DNA of 64,000 nucleotides from JAHEKD01 sp965204695 (GTDB lineage: Bacteria > Pseudomonadota > Gammaproteobacteria > Arenicellales > JAHEKD01): positions 1,798,001-1,862,000 of the forward strand of contig OZ242007.1 of the NCBI GenBank assembly GCA_965204695.1, in the 5' to 3' direction. The notes under the pieces are model-generated. The model saw only the letters and a program-made list of their open reading frames with translations, had not been told where the DNA came from and made no database searches. The stretch's first letter is position 1; every line of letters starts with the position of its first letter. The position numbers were made by a program, and so were the translations under genes. Of the stretch, positions 43,107 through 51,859 are shown one piece after another.

Positions 43107-44285
43107 TTAGGCGACTTTCTTTATTCGTTGAAGGTAAAAAATAGTAATCGCCAACAATGCAAACCCAACACAAACAATGGACAGAATATTGACACCATAC
43201 CATCCATAAAAAGCATGTAGAACGCCTGCGCTTAGCGTTGACACAATCATGGTGGCAGAAACAAACGTTTCATTTAAACCCTGGGCTTTGGCTTTTTCAT
43301 TTTTTTCCGTGAACGAATCAGCGAGCAACGTGGAAGAACCAATGAATAAAAAATTCCAACCTAATCCCAGCAACAGCAAAGAAACTATGAAATGAGCATA
43401 GCTGAGTCCATTGAGTCCAGCCACAGAGGACAAAATCATTAATGCCCCCCCAGCTAACATAATATTAAAGACGCCGAATCGCTTAATCAAACTACCAGTA
43501 AAAAAAGAAGGGGCAAACATGCCGACCAGGTGCCATTGGATCACAGTGGTGGTGTGGTCAAAACTATGCTGATGGGCTTGCATTGCTAACGGTGTAGCTG
43601 TCATCAGTAAAGCCATAATTCCATAGCTAGTGATGGCACCAATTATCGCCACCATAAAAACTGGATTTAAGAAAATAGAAGTATTATCGATTTCATTCGC
43701 TAACTTTTCATTACTTTGTTGTTTCGAATCACCGGCAAGATTTAATGTAAATAGAATTGCTATACTGATAAGACACAGGATGATAACCATTAAATAATTG
43801 CCCGAATAATCCGCCGCAAAGATGTCGCGAGTATGTCTAGTAATAAAAGGGCCTAAAAAAGCTGCCAGCAACCCTCCTGCCAAAACGTATGATATAGCTT
43901 TACCAGTTGATTGTTCATCTGTTAGTTCTGCAGCCACAAATCGATAATATTGAGCAAAGGCAAAAAAACAGCCAAAACAAATAGAGCCGACGCTAAACAA
44001 CGCAAAACTTTTTATTGATAAAGCTAACATGCAGATAGCGCCCCCTAAAGCTCCAAGTAGAGCACCAATAATCAATCCCGTTTTGCGCCCCAAATTTTTC
44101 ATTAAAATTGAAGCCGCATAAGCCACACAAAATATGGCTATATCCAACAGTGCAATTGGCACCGTCGCTAAAACTTCTTTTTCGGATAAATAATAACCAA
44201 TCAACGGGGATGTAGTAACAATTATTGCTACCACGGACATATAGAGCATTTGACAAAGGCTCAACGGAATTATTATTTTGTACAC
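43107..44285 (-). CDS. Major facilitator superfamily transporter
   Basis: A 392-residue protein with about 12 hydrophobic helices. A characteristic MFS loop is seen between helices 2 and 3 (MKNLGRKTGLIIGALLGA, resembling the G-x-x-x-D-R-x-G-R-R motif but with Asn-Leu-Gly-Arg-Lys). The start is a GTG. It is the first gene of the second RiPP operon, 45 bases before YcaO, and is a good candidate exporter of the matured peptide or a related small product. The first cluster has no transporter of its own and might share it. Confidence 0.87.
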   Translation of the reverse strand: MYKIIIPLSLCQMLYMSVVAIIVTTSPLIGYYLSEKEVLATVPIALLDIAIFCVAYAASILMKNLGRKTGLIIGALLGALGGAICMLALSIKSFALFSVGSICFGCFFAFAQYYRFVAAELTDEQSTGKAISYVLAGGLLAAFLGPFITRHTRDIFAADYSGNYLMVIILCLISIAILFTLNLAGDSKQQSNEKLANEIDNTSIFLNPVFMVAIIGAITSYGIMALLMTATPLAMQAHQHSFDHTTTVIQWHLVGMFAPSFFTGSLIKRFGVFNIMLAGGALMILSSVAGLNGLSYAHFIVSLLLLGLGWNFLFIGSSTLLADSFTEKNEKAKAQGLNETFVSATMIVSTLSAGVLHAFYGWYGVNILSIVCVGFALLAITIFYLQRIKKVA

Positions 44286-44318
44286 GATAATTTTTTAACT
44301 TTTTGTCTGGCGAACAAC

Positions 44319-44324
44319 ATTATA
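44319..44324 (-). promoter_or_regulatory. Possible -10 box of the MFS/RiPP operon
   Basis: A perfect TATAAT on the minus strand, 34 bases before the GTG start of the MFS gene. No good -35 box lies 16-18 bases upstream of it, so the promoter may need an activator. The short direct repeats AGTTTACAT and AGTTACAT (about 44324-44347) just upstream are candidate protein-binding sites. Confidence 0.4.
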
Positions 44325-44349
44325 AGTTTACATGAAAAAGTTACATTTC

Positions 44350-44384
44350 TTTAATTTTTACAGTGTGGTTCATCAAGATATAAG
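44350..44384 (+). promoter_or_regulatory. Upstream duplicated promoter-like unit
   Basis: TTTAATTTTTACAGTGT (44350-44366) is repeated exactly at 44505-44521. Here it gives TTTACA (44357-44362), a 16-base spacer and TATAAG (44379-44384), a plausible sigma70 promoter pointing toward the Crp/Fnr gene 190 bases away. Confidence 0.45.
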
Positions 44385-44504
44385 CATCGTAAGGTTGATA
44401 ATAATTACAATTGGCACCTCATCCATTTGGTTGATTTATTTTCTTCTCAAATAAGTTAGTATGCAGTAACAGAATAAAACTATTTACCCGATCTATTAAA
44501 TGAT

Positions 44505-44540
44505 TTTAATTTTTACAGTGTAGCTGGATGTCGCTATACT
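44505..44540 (+). promoter_or_regulatory. Sigma70 promoter of the Crp/Fnr regulator
   Basis: TTTACA (44512-44517), 17-base spacer, TATACT (44535-44540): each box differs from consensus at one position. The start codon is 33 bases downstream of the -10 box. The -35 box lies inside the second copy of the exact 17-base repeat TTTAATTTTTACAGTGT. Confidence 0.7.
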
Positions 44541-44573
44541 TACCTGCATGATTGATACCGTGGGAATAGGGTA

Positions 44574-45242
44574 ATGACTGAGGAGCGAGTGAAAAAATTA
44601 ATGAGCGGAGTACCTTTTTTCTCAAATCTTTCCGACCAGGATTTGGAGATAATTACCAAGCATGCCATTCGGCGTTCTTTTCCTAAGAATGCTGCTATTA
44701 TCAATGAGGGCGATCAGACTGACTCTTTATATGTGGTCGAAAAAGGCCGTGCTAAAGCGTTTTTAACCGATCGTCAGGGCAAGGAAATTGTATTAGGTAT
44801 AATCCCTCAGGGTTCATTTTTTGGCGAGATTGCACTACTTGATAGTGAGCCAAGATCGGCTAATGTGATGACATTGGAACCTTGCAGTTTTCTAATTATC
44901 ACTCGGTCCGATTTTCAACAATGTCTGCGTGACAATATTGATATTGCCATGAACATGCTTAGCGCACTAACAGAGAGAGTTCGAGACCTTACAGGAAGTA
45001 TCAAAAGCCTGGCTTTAAGCAACGTCTATCGTCGTATTGTAAATACTTTATTAAAAATGGCTGTAGAAAAAGGCGATGTGTTGATTGTAGAGGAAAAATT
45101 AACTCAACAAGATATTGCCAACATGGTTGGCTCCTCCAGGGAAATGGTGAACAAGATCTTTCATGATTTAGTTGAAGGCGGTTACATCAGTAGCAAAAAC
45201 AAACAAATTACCATCCACAAAAAGTTACCATCTGGCTGGTAA
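44574..45242 (+). CDS. Crp/Fnr family transcriptional regulator
   Basis: A 222-residue regulator. The N-terminal cyclic-nucleotide-binding fold (about 12-130) has GSFFGEIALLDSEPRSANV, matching the phosphate-binding cassette of cAMP receptors with its Glu and Arg. There is no N-terminal Cys cluster of the Fnr type. The long dimer helix is followed by a winged HTH (LTQQDIANMVGSSREMVNKIF, about 178-198). AGGGTA lies just before the ATG. It is divergent from the MFS/YcaO operon, so it may control it; two putative adenylate cyclases in this window could supply its ligand. It is monocistronic. Confidence 0.92.
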   Translation: MTEERVKKLMSGVPFFSNLSDQDLEIITKHAIRRSFPKNAAIINEGDQTDSLYVVEKGRAKAFLTDRQGKEIVLGIIPQGSFFGEIALLDSEPRSANVMTLEPCSFLIITRSDFQQCLRDNIDIAMNMLSALTERVRDLTGSIKSLALSNVYRRIVNTLLKMAVEKGDVLIVEEKLTQQDIANMVGSSREMVNKIFHDLVEGGYISSKNKQITIHKKLPSGW

Positions 45243-45369
45243 TCACTCTATAAACCTTTCTAAGAGCGTGTAAGACGGCGTTCAAAACAATAGAAACACA
45301 CTGCTTTACGTAATTGAACATGATGAGTAAATTTTTACGAGTGATCAACTAGAATAACAAGTGGTTATT

Positions 45370-45398
45370 AAAAAGTATTGCCTCTATTGAGGCAATAC
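45370..45398 (-). terminator. Orphan intrinsic terminator
   Basis: On the minus strand GTATTGCCTC-AATA-GAGGCAATAC, a perfect 10-bp stem with a 4-base loop, is followed directly by TTTTT. The nearest annotated minus-strand gene (DnaJ-like) ends about 465 bases upstream, beyond a repeat element, so this may end a small RNA transcribed from about 45400-45590. Confidence 0.8.
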
Positions 45399-45592
45399 CC
45401 AAACCCACATTCTTAAAGTGGTTAGGCTTTTTCTTCTTCTGTTTTTTCTTCTTCTTATGCCACCCACAACTACAATTTATCAATTGTTAATAATCGTTTC
45501 TGTTAATTAATTCACAGTTTTAATAATTTCTTATGCAGCGATAATCAATTGACGTATTGAGCTTGTGCTATGATTTCAATCAATCTTTTTCT

Positions 45593-45783
45593 ATAGATTC
45601 CCCCGGGTAAACCCGGGGTGCTTAACGTAACAGCCTTTCAGGCTGATCCGATTAACATCGCACCTTATAGACCAGCGATGTTCAATCTATATACACTCAT
45701 TCATCCACGGGCAAGCCCGGCATTGAGTTATAGTGTGGATGAGCCGGGACAAGCCCGTGGTAGTCTGTCGCTTACGCGAACGA
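45593..45783 (-). repeat. Dispersed composite repeat, copy C (short form)
   Basis: About 190 bases. Read on the minus strand: TTCGCGTAAGCGACAGACTA, then CCACGGGCTTGTCCCGG, the ACACTATAACTCAATG block, GCCCGTGGATGAATGAGTG, TATATAGATTGAACATCGC, AGCCTGAAAGGCTG, and GCACCCCGGGTTTACCCGGG. It matches copy D over its full length with few changes. The CCCCGGGTAAACCCGGGG end is a strong hairpin. Confidence 0.88.
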
Positions 45784-45862
45784 TAATAAATTGATGTAAC
45801 TAATCTGACGTCAATGAATATTACTTAACATAGCTATAGTTTTTCTGTAACTAAACCTGAGT

Positions 45863-46576
45863 TCAGTCAAGTAAGATTGATTTAGCCTGATTGATTTTAG
45901 ATGCCAGATACTCAGAGCCACCACGATCTGGATGTAACTTCTGCATAAGTTTTTTGTGAGCAATTGTAATTTCCTCGACACTCGCTCCTTGTTCTAATCC
46001 AAGAATTGCCAAGGCTTCTGATTTTGTCATCGGAGTATTGGATGATCTATGCGTTGAATCTTGGGATGCCGAAGCTTGTTCACGCCATTCGGCGCCGAAA
46101 CGAAAGTCAAGGTAAGCCTGAAGTAAGTTCTGTGAATCGCTATCAGCGGAACATTCAACCAACAGGTCAAATAGCTGATTTTGATCGAGTTGTTTAAGCT
46201 CCTGGCCGGTATATTGTCCCTTTAAAATCTGACCATTCATTTCCCCTGAATCATGATCCAGACTCATCTGTAGATATTCGCTATGAACAGTAGATTGTTT
46301 GCCCGACGATGGGGAAGATTCAGTTTTAGGTTTAAACGCATTCCAAGCATTCTTTAAAACCAATAGTCGCTGTAGCCAGGGTATGGCTGCACCAACAAGA
46401 GCAAAAAACCAGGGAGCACGACCAGTCACAACAAGCAATAACAATCCACCTGCCACTGCATAAAGTAAAAACTTTGTTAATAGCTGCTTACGCTGTGCTG
46501 CGGGCGCTTTATTGAAAGAAAATAGAAACCACCACAGAAAGGCGACAATGGCTATGGTGATGAATATTCGTAACAT
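45863..46576 (-). CDS. Membrane-anchored DnaJ-domain protein
   Basis: A 237-residue protein with an N-terminal membrane helix (about 2-18) and a second hydrophobic region (about 36-70). A J-domain fills the C-terminal 60 residues: EALAILGLEQGASVEEITIAHKK written in part, with the HPD tripeptide in KLHPDRGGSEYLASKINQAK. The J-domain at the C-terminus and the membrane anchor recall DjlA/TIM14-like co-chaperones that stimulate DnaK at the membrane. No TerB-like domain is seen. It may be followed by read-through into repeat copy C. Confidence 0.88.
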   Translation of the reverse strand: MLRIFITIAIVAFLWWFLFSFNKAPAAQRKQLLTKFLLYAVAGGLLLLVVTGRAPWFFALVGAAIPWLQRLLVLKNAWNAFKPKTESSPSSGKQSTVHSEYLQMSLDHDSGEMNGQILKGQYTGQELKQLDQNQLFDLLVECSADSDSQNLLQAYLDFRFGAEWREQASASQDSTHRSSNTPMTKSEALAILGLEQGASVEEITIAHKKLMQKLHPDRGGSEYLASKINQAKSILLD

Positions 46577-46873
46577 TTTTTGTTGGTCGGACCTGAATCG
46601 TAGGTTTATTTTAATCTAAATGATGTCATCCCGTAGAAAGGCAAGTGATTGCGGGATCTCTAGTCGCAGTCATTTCGATCGAGCGACAGCCCTCTTGCAA
46701 GGATAAACGAGCGAAGGAATCTCCATAGATGCCCGTTTCCCAGTGAAACAGGTTAAAGTACTTCCGCATTGCATCACTTCGAATGTGCCCAAGCCCGAAC
46801 ATCCATTAACAGATCCTTATGCCGCTTATCAGTCCTTTTATGCTGGCGTGAGTGCAGGAAGACGCCTTCGCTG
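46577..46873. repeat. Gap with 'gtcatcccg...ggatctc' repeat fragments
   Basis: 297 bases between the DnaJ-like and VWA genes. It contains GATGTCATCCCGTAGAAAGG, GCGGGATCTCT, CAAGGATAAACGAGCGAAGG and AATCTCCATAGATGCCCG, fragments of the same repeat type found at 9971-10307. No gene is seen. Confidence 0.6.
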
Positions 46874-47563
46874 TCACTCCAACAAACCCGCAATCTTATT
46901 GGTTTTTGCATATTTCAAATAGGCTTGTTTTCCGCCTGCTGCGTAAACAGCGACGGCAGCAAGCAAGGCTTTAAGTTGCTCTGCGCTACCTGAATCAAAT
47001 GAACAATATGCTCCTTTGGATAATCTAGATAAATGCTTGAAAGTTTTCTGGGCAGTAACGTTTCTACCTTCCTGGAAAATAAATAGCGGCACACCGACTA
47101 GACCAAGCTGACCTGCCAAGTCAGACAAATGATCCGGATCTTCCTCCATACAATCGCCCACAAAGACCATAGCATCAATAGATTGCTGCTTGGCCTGTTC
47201 AATCGCATAGTTCAATACCCTATAAATTTGAGTTTTGCCACCTTCACAACGCACTGATGACATTAATTTCAATAATTGTGAGGAATTATTGACCCAGTTC
47301 GAAACTTTAAAAGTATTAAACCCCCCGTAGTACCCCAGTTTCACAGTTAGATTACCAATTTGATCGGTAGCTAAAAACATCTCAGCCTGGATATGGCAAG
47401 CCATATCCCAGGTTGGTTCACGACTAAAGGTAGCATCCATAGCAAAAAACAATCTCCCTGCTCCCTTTTGCTTGTCCCCCGTCATTGCCTTAGCATCTTG
47501 CAAAAAGGTATCAATCTCTGATTTGCTGGAGGTTTGAGCTATGGATTTATCTTTTGAGGTCAT
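46874..47563 (-). CDS. Cytoplasmic von Willebrand factor A-like protein
   Basis: A 229-residue protein without signal peptide. It has a VWA-like fold: FFAMDATFSREPTWD at the start of the first strand (a variant metal site, Asp-Ala-Thr-Phe-Ser), TQIYRVLNYAIEQAKQQ and AMVFVGDCMEEDPDHL (second conserved Asp), LFIFQEG. Proteins of this type are conserved and poorly characterised. It lies 20 bases downstream of the photolyase gene on the same strand. Confidence 0.8.
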   Translation of the reverse strand: MTSKDKSIAQTSSKSEIDTFLQDAKAMTGDKQKGAGRLFFAMDATFSREPTWDMACHIQAEMFLATDQIGNLTVKLGYYGGFNTFKVSNWVNNSSQLLKLMSSVRCEGGKTQIYRVLNYAIEQAKQQSIDAMVFVGDCMEEDPDHLSDLAGQLGLVGVPLFIFQEGRNVTAQKTFKHLSRLSKGAYCSFDSGSAEQLKALLAAVAVYAAGGKQAYLKYAKTNKIAGLLE

Positions 47564-47583
47564 TATCTAAAATCTAAGTTACT

Positions 47584-49038
47584 TCAACGACGTATCTGGG
47601 CATATGCGCCCAAAGCACGTTGACGGGCAAATGCATGTTCAATAATTATATGCGGGTAGTTCTGACCTAACTCAACCCCGGCTGCTTTAAGTACAGTTTT
47701 ATCAGCTAACCAAGGTTCATGAATGAATTTTGTATCTAATTTGGATAATTCTGTTACCCAACGACGAATATAGTGACCTTGAGGATCAAATTTCTTACTT
47801 TGCATCATTGGATTAAATATTCTGAAATAAGGTGCTGCATCAGCCCCACTGCCCGCCACCCATTGCCAACCACAGCTATTATTGGCTAAATCCGCATCGA
47901 CTAAAGTGTCCCAAAACCATTTGGCACCTTGATGCCAATGAATAAGCAAATGCTTGGTTAAAAACGAGGCACAAACCATACGTACCCGGTTATGCATCCA
48001 ACCTGTTTGCCAAAGTTGACGCATACCGGCATCAATCAACGGATAGCCTGTTTGTCCTTGCTGCCATTTCTCTAATAATGCTTGATCCTGCTGCCAAGGA
48101 AATGCGTCGAACTCAGGCCGAAAAGGTTGTTGGTCAATATGAGTAAAATGAAATAGTAAATACTGACTAAAATCGCGCCAGGCCAACTGCCGCAAGTAAG
48201 ACCAAGATTGCTCTTTATTCTGGCAGGATTGTGTTTGCATTGACTGATAAATCTCAAGCCAAAGTTGGTTGACACTTAGCTCGCCAAAATGTAAATGCGG
48301 TGACAATCTGGATGTACCATCAATATCAGGGATATCTCGCTGATCGGAATATTTAAAAATATCTTGATCCATGAAAGCACTTTTAGCTTTTTCAACACCT
48401 TTTACTCCAGGTTGCCAGTAGTCGGAAAAATCTTGCGCCCAATCAATCTTACTCGCATATAGGTTTAACGCCTCGATGGGTAGTGATTCCGGTAACTGTT
48501 TCGGTAACGATGGAATTGTAGTAGCAAAATCATATGCCGCTGGAGGCTGACTAATCAATTCTTCTTTTACCCGCTTCCAATAAGGGGTAAAAACTTTATA
48601 AGGTTGATTGGACTTATTAAATAGTTTCCATGGTTCGATTAATAAGTTTCCCATAAGAGAAATAGCTTCAACGCCTGAATTTTTTAACTTCATTTTAATT
48701 TTTTTGTCGCGTTCAGTCTGAGCAGGTGCGTAGCACCGATTCCAATAAACTGCACAAGCCTTAGAAACTTTGATGACTTGATTCAGAACCTCACCGGACT
48801 CTCCCTTGAAAACCAATAAATCACTTCTCTGAGTTCTCAACTCATTTTGCAACGACACTAAACTTCTTTCTAACCACCAGCGACTCGCTGCACCAAGCGG
48901 CCAATTCCCTGTGTTTTTAACATCAAATATATAGATTGGAATAACGTGCTGGGCCTGCTGGCAGGCAGTAAATAATGCAGGATTATCATCGAGTCTTAGA
49001 TCTTCTCGAAACCAGACGATTATTATTTTTGAACTCAT
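47584..49038 (-). CDS. phrB: Class I deoxyribodipyrimidine photolyase
   Basis: A 484-residue light-dependent DNA repair flavoprotein. The N-terminal photolyase alpha/beta domain (IIVWFREDLRLDDNPAL) may bind an antenna pigment. The C-terminal FAD-binding helical domain has RLAWRDFSQYLLFHF, TGYPLIDAGMRQLWQTGWMHN, the RVRMVCASFLTKHLLIHW region and DADLANNSCGWQWVAGSG, all hallmarks of class I CPD photolyases. The length and tryptophan-rich FAD pocket are typical. It suggests life in sunlit water. Confidence 0.95.
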   Translation of the reverse strand: MSSKIIIVWFREDLRLDDNPALFTACQQAQHVIPIYIFDVKNTGNWPLGAASRWWLERSLVSLQNELRTQRSDLLVFKGESGEVLNQVIKVSKACAVYWNRCYAPAQTERDKKIKMKLKNSGVEAISLMGNLLIEPWKLFNKSNQPYKVFTPYWKRVKEELISQPPAAYDFATTIPSLPKQLPESLPIEALNLYASKIDWAQDFSDYWQPGVKGVEKAKSAFMDQDIFKYSDQRDIPDIDGTSRLSPHLHFGELSVNQLWLEIYQSMQTQSCQNKEQSWSYLRQLAWRDFSQYLLFHFTHIDQQPFRPEFDAFPWQQDQALLEKWQQGQTGYPLIDAGMRQLWQTGWMHNRVRMVCASFLTKHLLIHWHQGAKWFWDTLVDADLANNSCGWQWVAGSGADAAPYFRIFNPMMQSKKFDPQGHYIRRWVTELSKLDTKFIHEPWLADKTVLKAAGVELGQNYPHIIIEHAFARQRALGAYAQIRR

Positions 49039-49173
49039 TTACAAATAAGCTAAATCTTAGGCTGTTTAGTATCGACTAACTTTATCCCGCACCCTTCGGG
49101 TATAAAAGTGCAGCCGAGAGGCCTCCAAAAGATGATTGGGGCTAGCAATTATTACTATGACCAGACATCATCT

Positions 49174-51840
49174 TTAACTATCAAGTGCTTTGCTAACGAT
49201 CTCTTTGACGTCTTTAGATAGGTTTTTGGTGCTGTTGATTTTTTCCAGCGCTTTTTTCACCAGACCTTGTCTAACTTCATCATAACTGCGCCAACTATTA
49301 AAAGAACCTGCTAATCTGGCAGCGACTTGTGGATTAATCGGGTCCAGTTCAATCAGCCAATTTGTCAAGTACTCATAACCACTGCCATCGATAGCATGAA
49401 AACAAACCGGATTCTGCGCTACAAAGGTACCGACAAGAGAACGCAATTTGTTGGGGTTTTTACGATCAAATATACGCTTTTTCTCTAGTCGTTTTACCTG
49501 TTCCAAGGTATCAGGCTTGGCCACCGTAGCTTGGACAGCCAACCATTTGTCCATAGCTAGTGCATGCTGTTCAAACTGCTCATAAAAGTTATTAATCACA
49601 TTTTTCGTATCCGGGCAGGATGATTTAACTAGAGCATGGAAAGCTACCAAACGCTCTGTCATGTTATTAGCCGTGTCGTATTGATTTAATGCAATATCCC
49701 AATTTTCCGGATTATCCAGTGAAATTAAATAACTCAAGCAAACCTGACGCAAACTGCGTTGCCCGACATGCTTTTGATCGACAATATAATCCCCAGAATC
49801 ACTAAGGCTCTCATACAACGATAGCCATTGGTCTTTGTGAATTTGAGCAAGCTCTTTAATCATGAACTCCCGAGCCTGATGGATTGCGTCGGGATCAATC
49901 ACTTTAACTTGCTGAGACAAGTAAATTTCACTGGGCGGTATTAGTGAGTGTGCGGTTAACGCCTGATCTTTAATTTCGCTAGACAAAATTTGACCAACAG
50001 CATTAACAAGATGATCTGGCAAACTGTAAGGGTGATTATTCTGTATATTTTCAATTAACTCTAAAAGGGTCTGTCGCATTAATCGTTGTGCCGCTTCCCA
50101 CCGATTAAATGAATCACTATCGTGAGCCATTAATTGACTCAAAGCTTTTTCATCCTGAGCGAATTCGACGTTAACAGGTGACGAAAAACCTCTTAAGAAG
50201 GAGCACACAGGTTTGCTCGCAACTTGTTCAAAAATAAATTCTTGTCGTTGTTGCTTTAGATTTAAAACGGCATTCAAATCTGATTCATCGATGGCAATCG
50301 CTGGATCATCAGAAATCAAGCCAAGGTTATTTCCATTCTCGGCTAACAACCCTACCTTAATTGGAATATGAAAAGGGTGTTTGTCAGTTTGACCTGGCGT
50401 ATCTGGGCAAGTCTGTGTAATCGTCAGTGAATACTTTTGAGACCGCTCATCATAATTTTCAGTAACTTTTACTTCTGGAGTGCCCGCCTGTGAATACCAA
50501 AGTCTGAATTGCTGCAAGTCTATATTATTGGCATCCTCCATGGCGGCAACAAAATCTTCAATAGTGACTGCTTGTCCATCATGACGCTCAAAATATAAAT
50601 CACTGCCTTTGCGGAAACCTTGTTTGCCGACAATAATCTCTAGCATGCGTACGACTTCTGCACCTTTGTTATATATAGTCAAAGTGTAAAAGTTGTTAAT
50701 CTCCTGATAAGACTCAGGTCGTACTGGGTGTGCCATTGGCCCGGCATCTTCACGGAATTGGTAGGTACGTAGTACATTTACATCCTCCACGCGTTTGACT
50801 CCGCGTGAATGCATGTCAGCACTGAACTCCTGATCGCGGTAAACAGTAAAGCCTTCTTTTAAACTTAACTGAAACCAATCCCGGCAAGTTACTCTGTTTC
50901 CTGACCAGTTGTGGAAATATTCATGAGCGATAACACTCTCGACGCCGAGAAAGTCGTTATCCGTTGCAGTATCACTATGTGCCAATACATATTTAGTATT
51001 GAAAATGTTCAGGCCCTTGTTTTCCATCGCTCCCATGTTGAAATCATCAACGGCAACGACCATGTAAATATCTAAATCGTATTCCAGACCGTAGACCTGT
51101 TCATCCCAGTGCATCGATTTTTTTAGAGATTCGAGTGCGAAATCACATTGATCAATATTGTGGACCTCACTGTAAATTTCCAGCAACACTTCACGGCCGG
51201 AAGTGGTCGTATAAACATCGGAAATTTTTTCTAGATCTCCCGCCACTAAGGCAAATAAATAGCTGGGCTTTAGAAACGGATCATGCCAGCGCACCCAATG
51301 CCGGCCATTTTCACCTTCCCCGGCATCAACACGATTGCCATTAGAAAGTAACACCGGATATTTCTTTTTGTCCGCATGAATGGTTACGGTATAAGTCGTT
51401 AAAACATCCGGGCGATCCGGAAAGAATGTGATTTTTCTAAACCCTTCTGCTTCACATTGAGTGCAAAAATTTCCTGCTGATTTATACAACCCCATCAACT
51501 TGGTGTTTTCTTGTGGTTTAATTAGTGTAGTAATCATCAACTGAAAACTATCTGGAACCTGATTAATAGTTAATGAAACATCATCGTAGTGATAATCACT
51601 AGCATCCAACTGTTTCCCATCGATAAGGATTGTCTCAGGAATCAGCTCATCGCTATCAAGAATTAACTTGTCTGATTGGTTTGTCTGAGGATTTCGAGAC
51701 ATCTGCATTTGGCTGGTGACTTTTGTCTGCTCTTCACCCAATTCAAAGATTAATTCGATTGAATCAACCCGAAAAGCTGGTGGCTGATAATCTTTTCTGT
51801 AAATCGTCGTTATGACAGGAGTCGCGGCAGTATCTAACAT
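49174..51840 (-). CDS. pepN: Aminopeptidase N
   Basis: An 888-residue cytoplasmic M1 zinc aminopeptidase that trims N-terminal residues from peptides. The exopeptidase motif is GAMEN (270-274), the zinc site HEYFH (306-310) with the third ligand Glu329 in LKEGFTVYRDQEF. Length and C-terminal helical domain (ending in ARLAGSFNSWRSYDEV) match gammaproteobacterial PepN (about 870 residues). A small two-helix membrane protein gene lies just upstream. Confidence 0.96.
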   Translation of the reverse strand: MLDTAATPVITTIYRKDYQPPAFRVDSIELIFELGEEQTKVTSQMQMSRNPQTNQSDKLILDSDELIPETILIDGKQLDASDYHYDDVSLTINQVPDSFQLMITTLIKPQENTKLMGLYKSAGNFCTQCEAEGFRKITFFPDRPDVLTTYTVTIHADKKKYPVLLSNGNRVDAGEGENGRHWVRWHDPFLKPSYLFALVAGDLEKISDVYTTTSGREVLLEIYSEVHNIDQCDFALESLKKSMHWDEQVYGLEYDLDIYMVVAVDDFNMGAMENKGLNIFNTKYVLAHSDTATDNDFLGVESVIAHEYFHNWSGNRVTCRDWFQLSLKEGFTVYRDQEFSADMHSRGVKRVEDVNVLRTYQFREDAGPMAHPVRPESYQEINNFYTLTIYNKGAEVVRMLEIIVGKQGFRKGSDLYFERHDGQAVTIEDFVAAMEDANNIDLQQFRLWYSQAGTPEVKVTENYDERSQKYSLTITQTCPDTPGQTDKHPFHIPIKVGLLAENGNNLGLISDDPAIAIDESDLNAVLNLKQQRQEFIFEQVASKPVCSFLRGFSSPVNVEFAQDEKALSQLMAHDSDSFNRWEAAQRLMRQTLLELIENIQNNHPYSLPDHLVNAVGQILSSEIKDQALTAHSLIPPSEIYLSQQVKVIDPDAIHQAREFMIKELAQIHKDQWLSLYESLSDSGDYIVDQKHVGQRSLRQVCLSYLISLDNPENWDIALNQYDTANNMTERLVAFHALVKSSCPDTKNVINNFYEQFEQHALAMDKWLAVQATVAKPDTLEQVKRLEKKRIFDRKNPNKLRSLVGTFVAQNPVCFHAIDGSGYEYLTNWLIELDPINPQVAARLAGSFNSWRSYDEVRQGLVKKALEKINSTKNLSKDVKEIVSKALDS

Positions 51841-51859
51841 TACTATTCTCTAGTTAGGT

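Larger units (their letters stand above)
45243..45862. other. 620-base gap: orphan terminator and repeat copy C
   Basis: No confident gene. It holds a strong minus-strand intrinsic terminator (45370-45398), a purine-rich minus-strand tract just upstream of that terminator (45420-45460), and dispersed repeat copy C (45593-45783). The DnaJ gene ends at 45863. Confidence 0.6.

Noticed and set aside
45349..45483. A 44-codon lysine-rich minus-strand frame (HKKKKKQKKKKP)
   Set aside because: The strong terminator lies inside the frame, the only start is a TTG without a ribosome-binding site, and the Lys run is explained by the purine tract.
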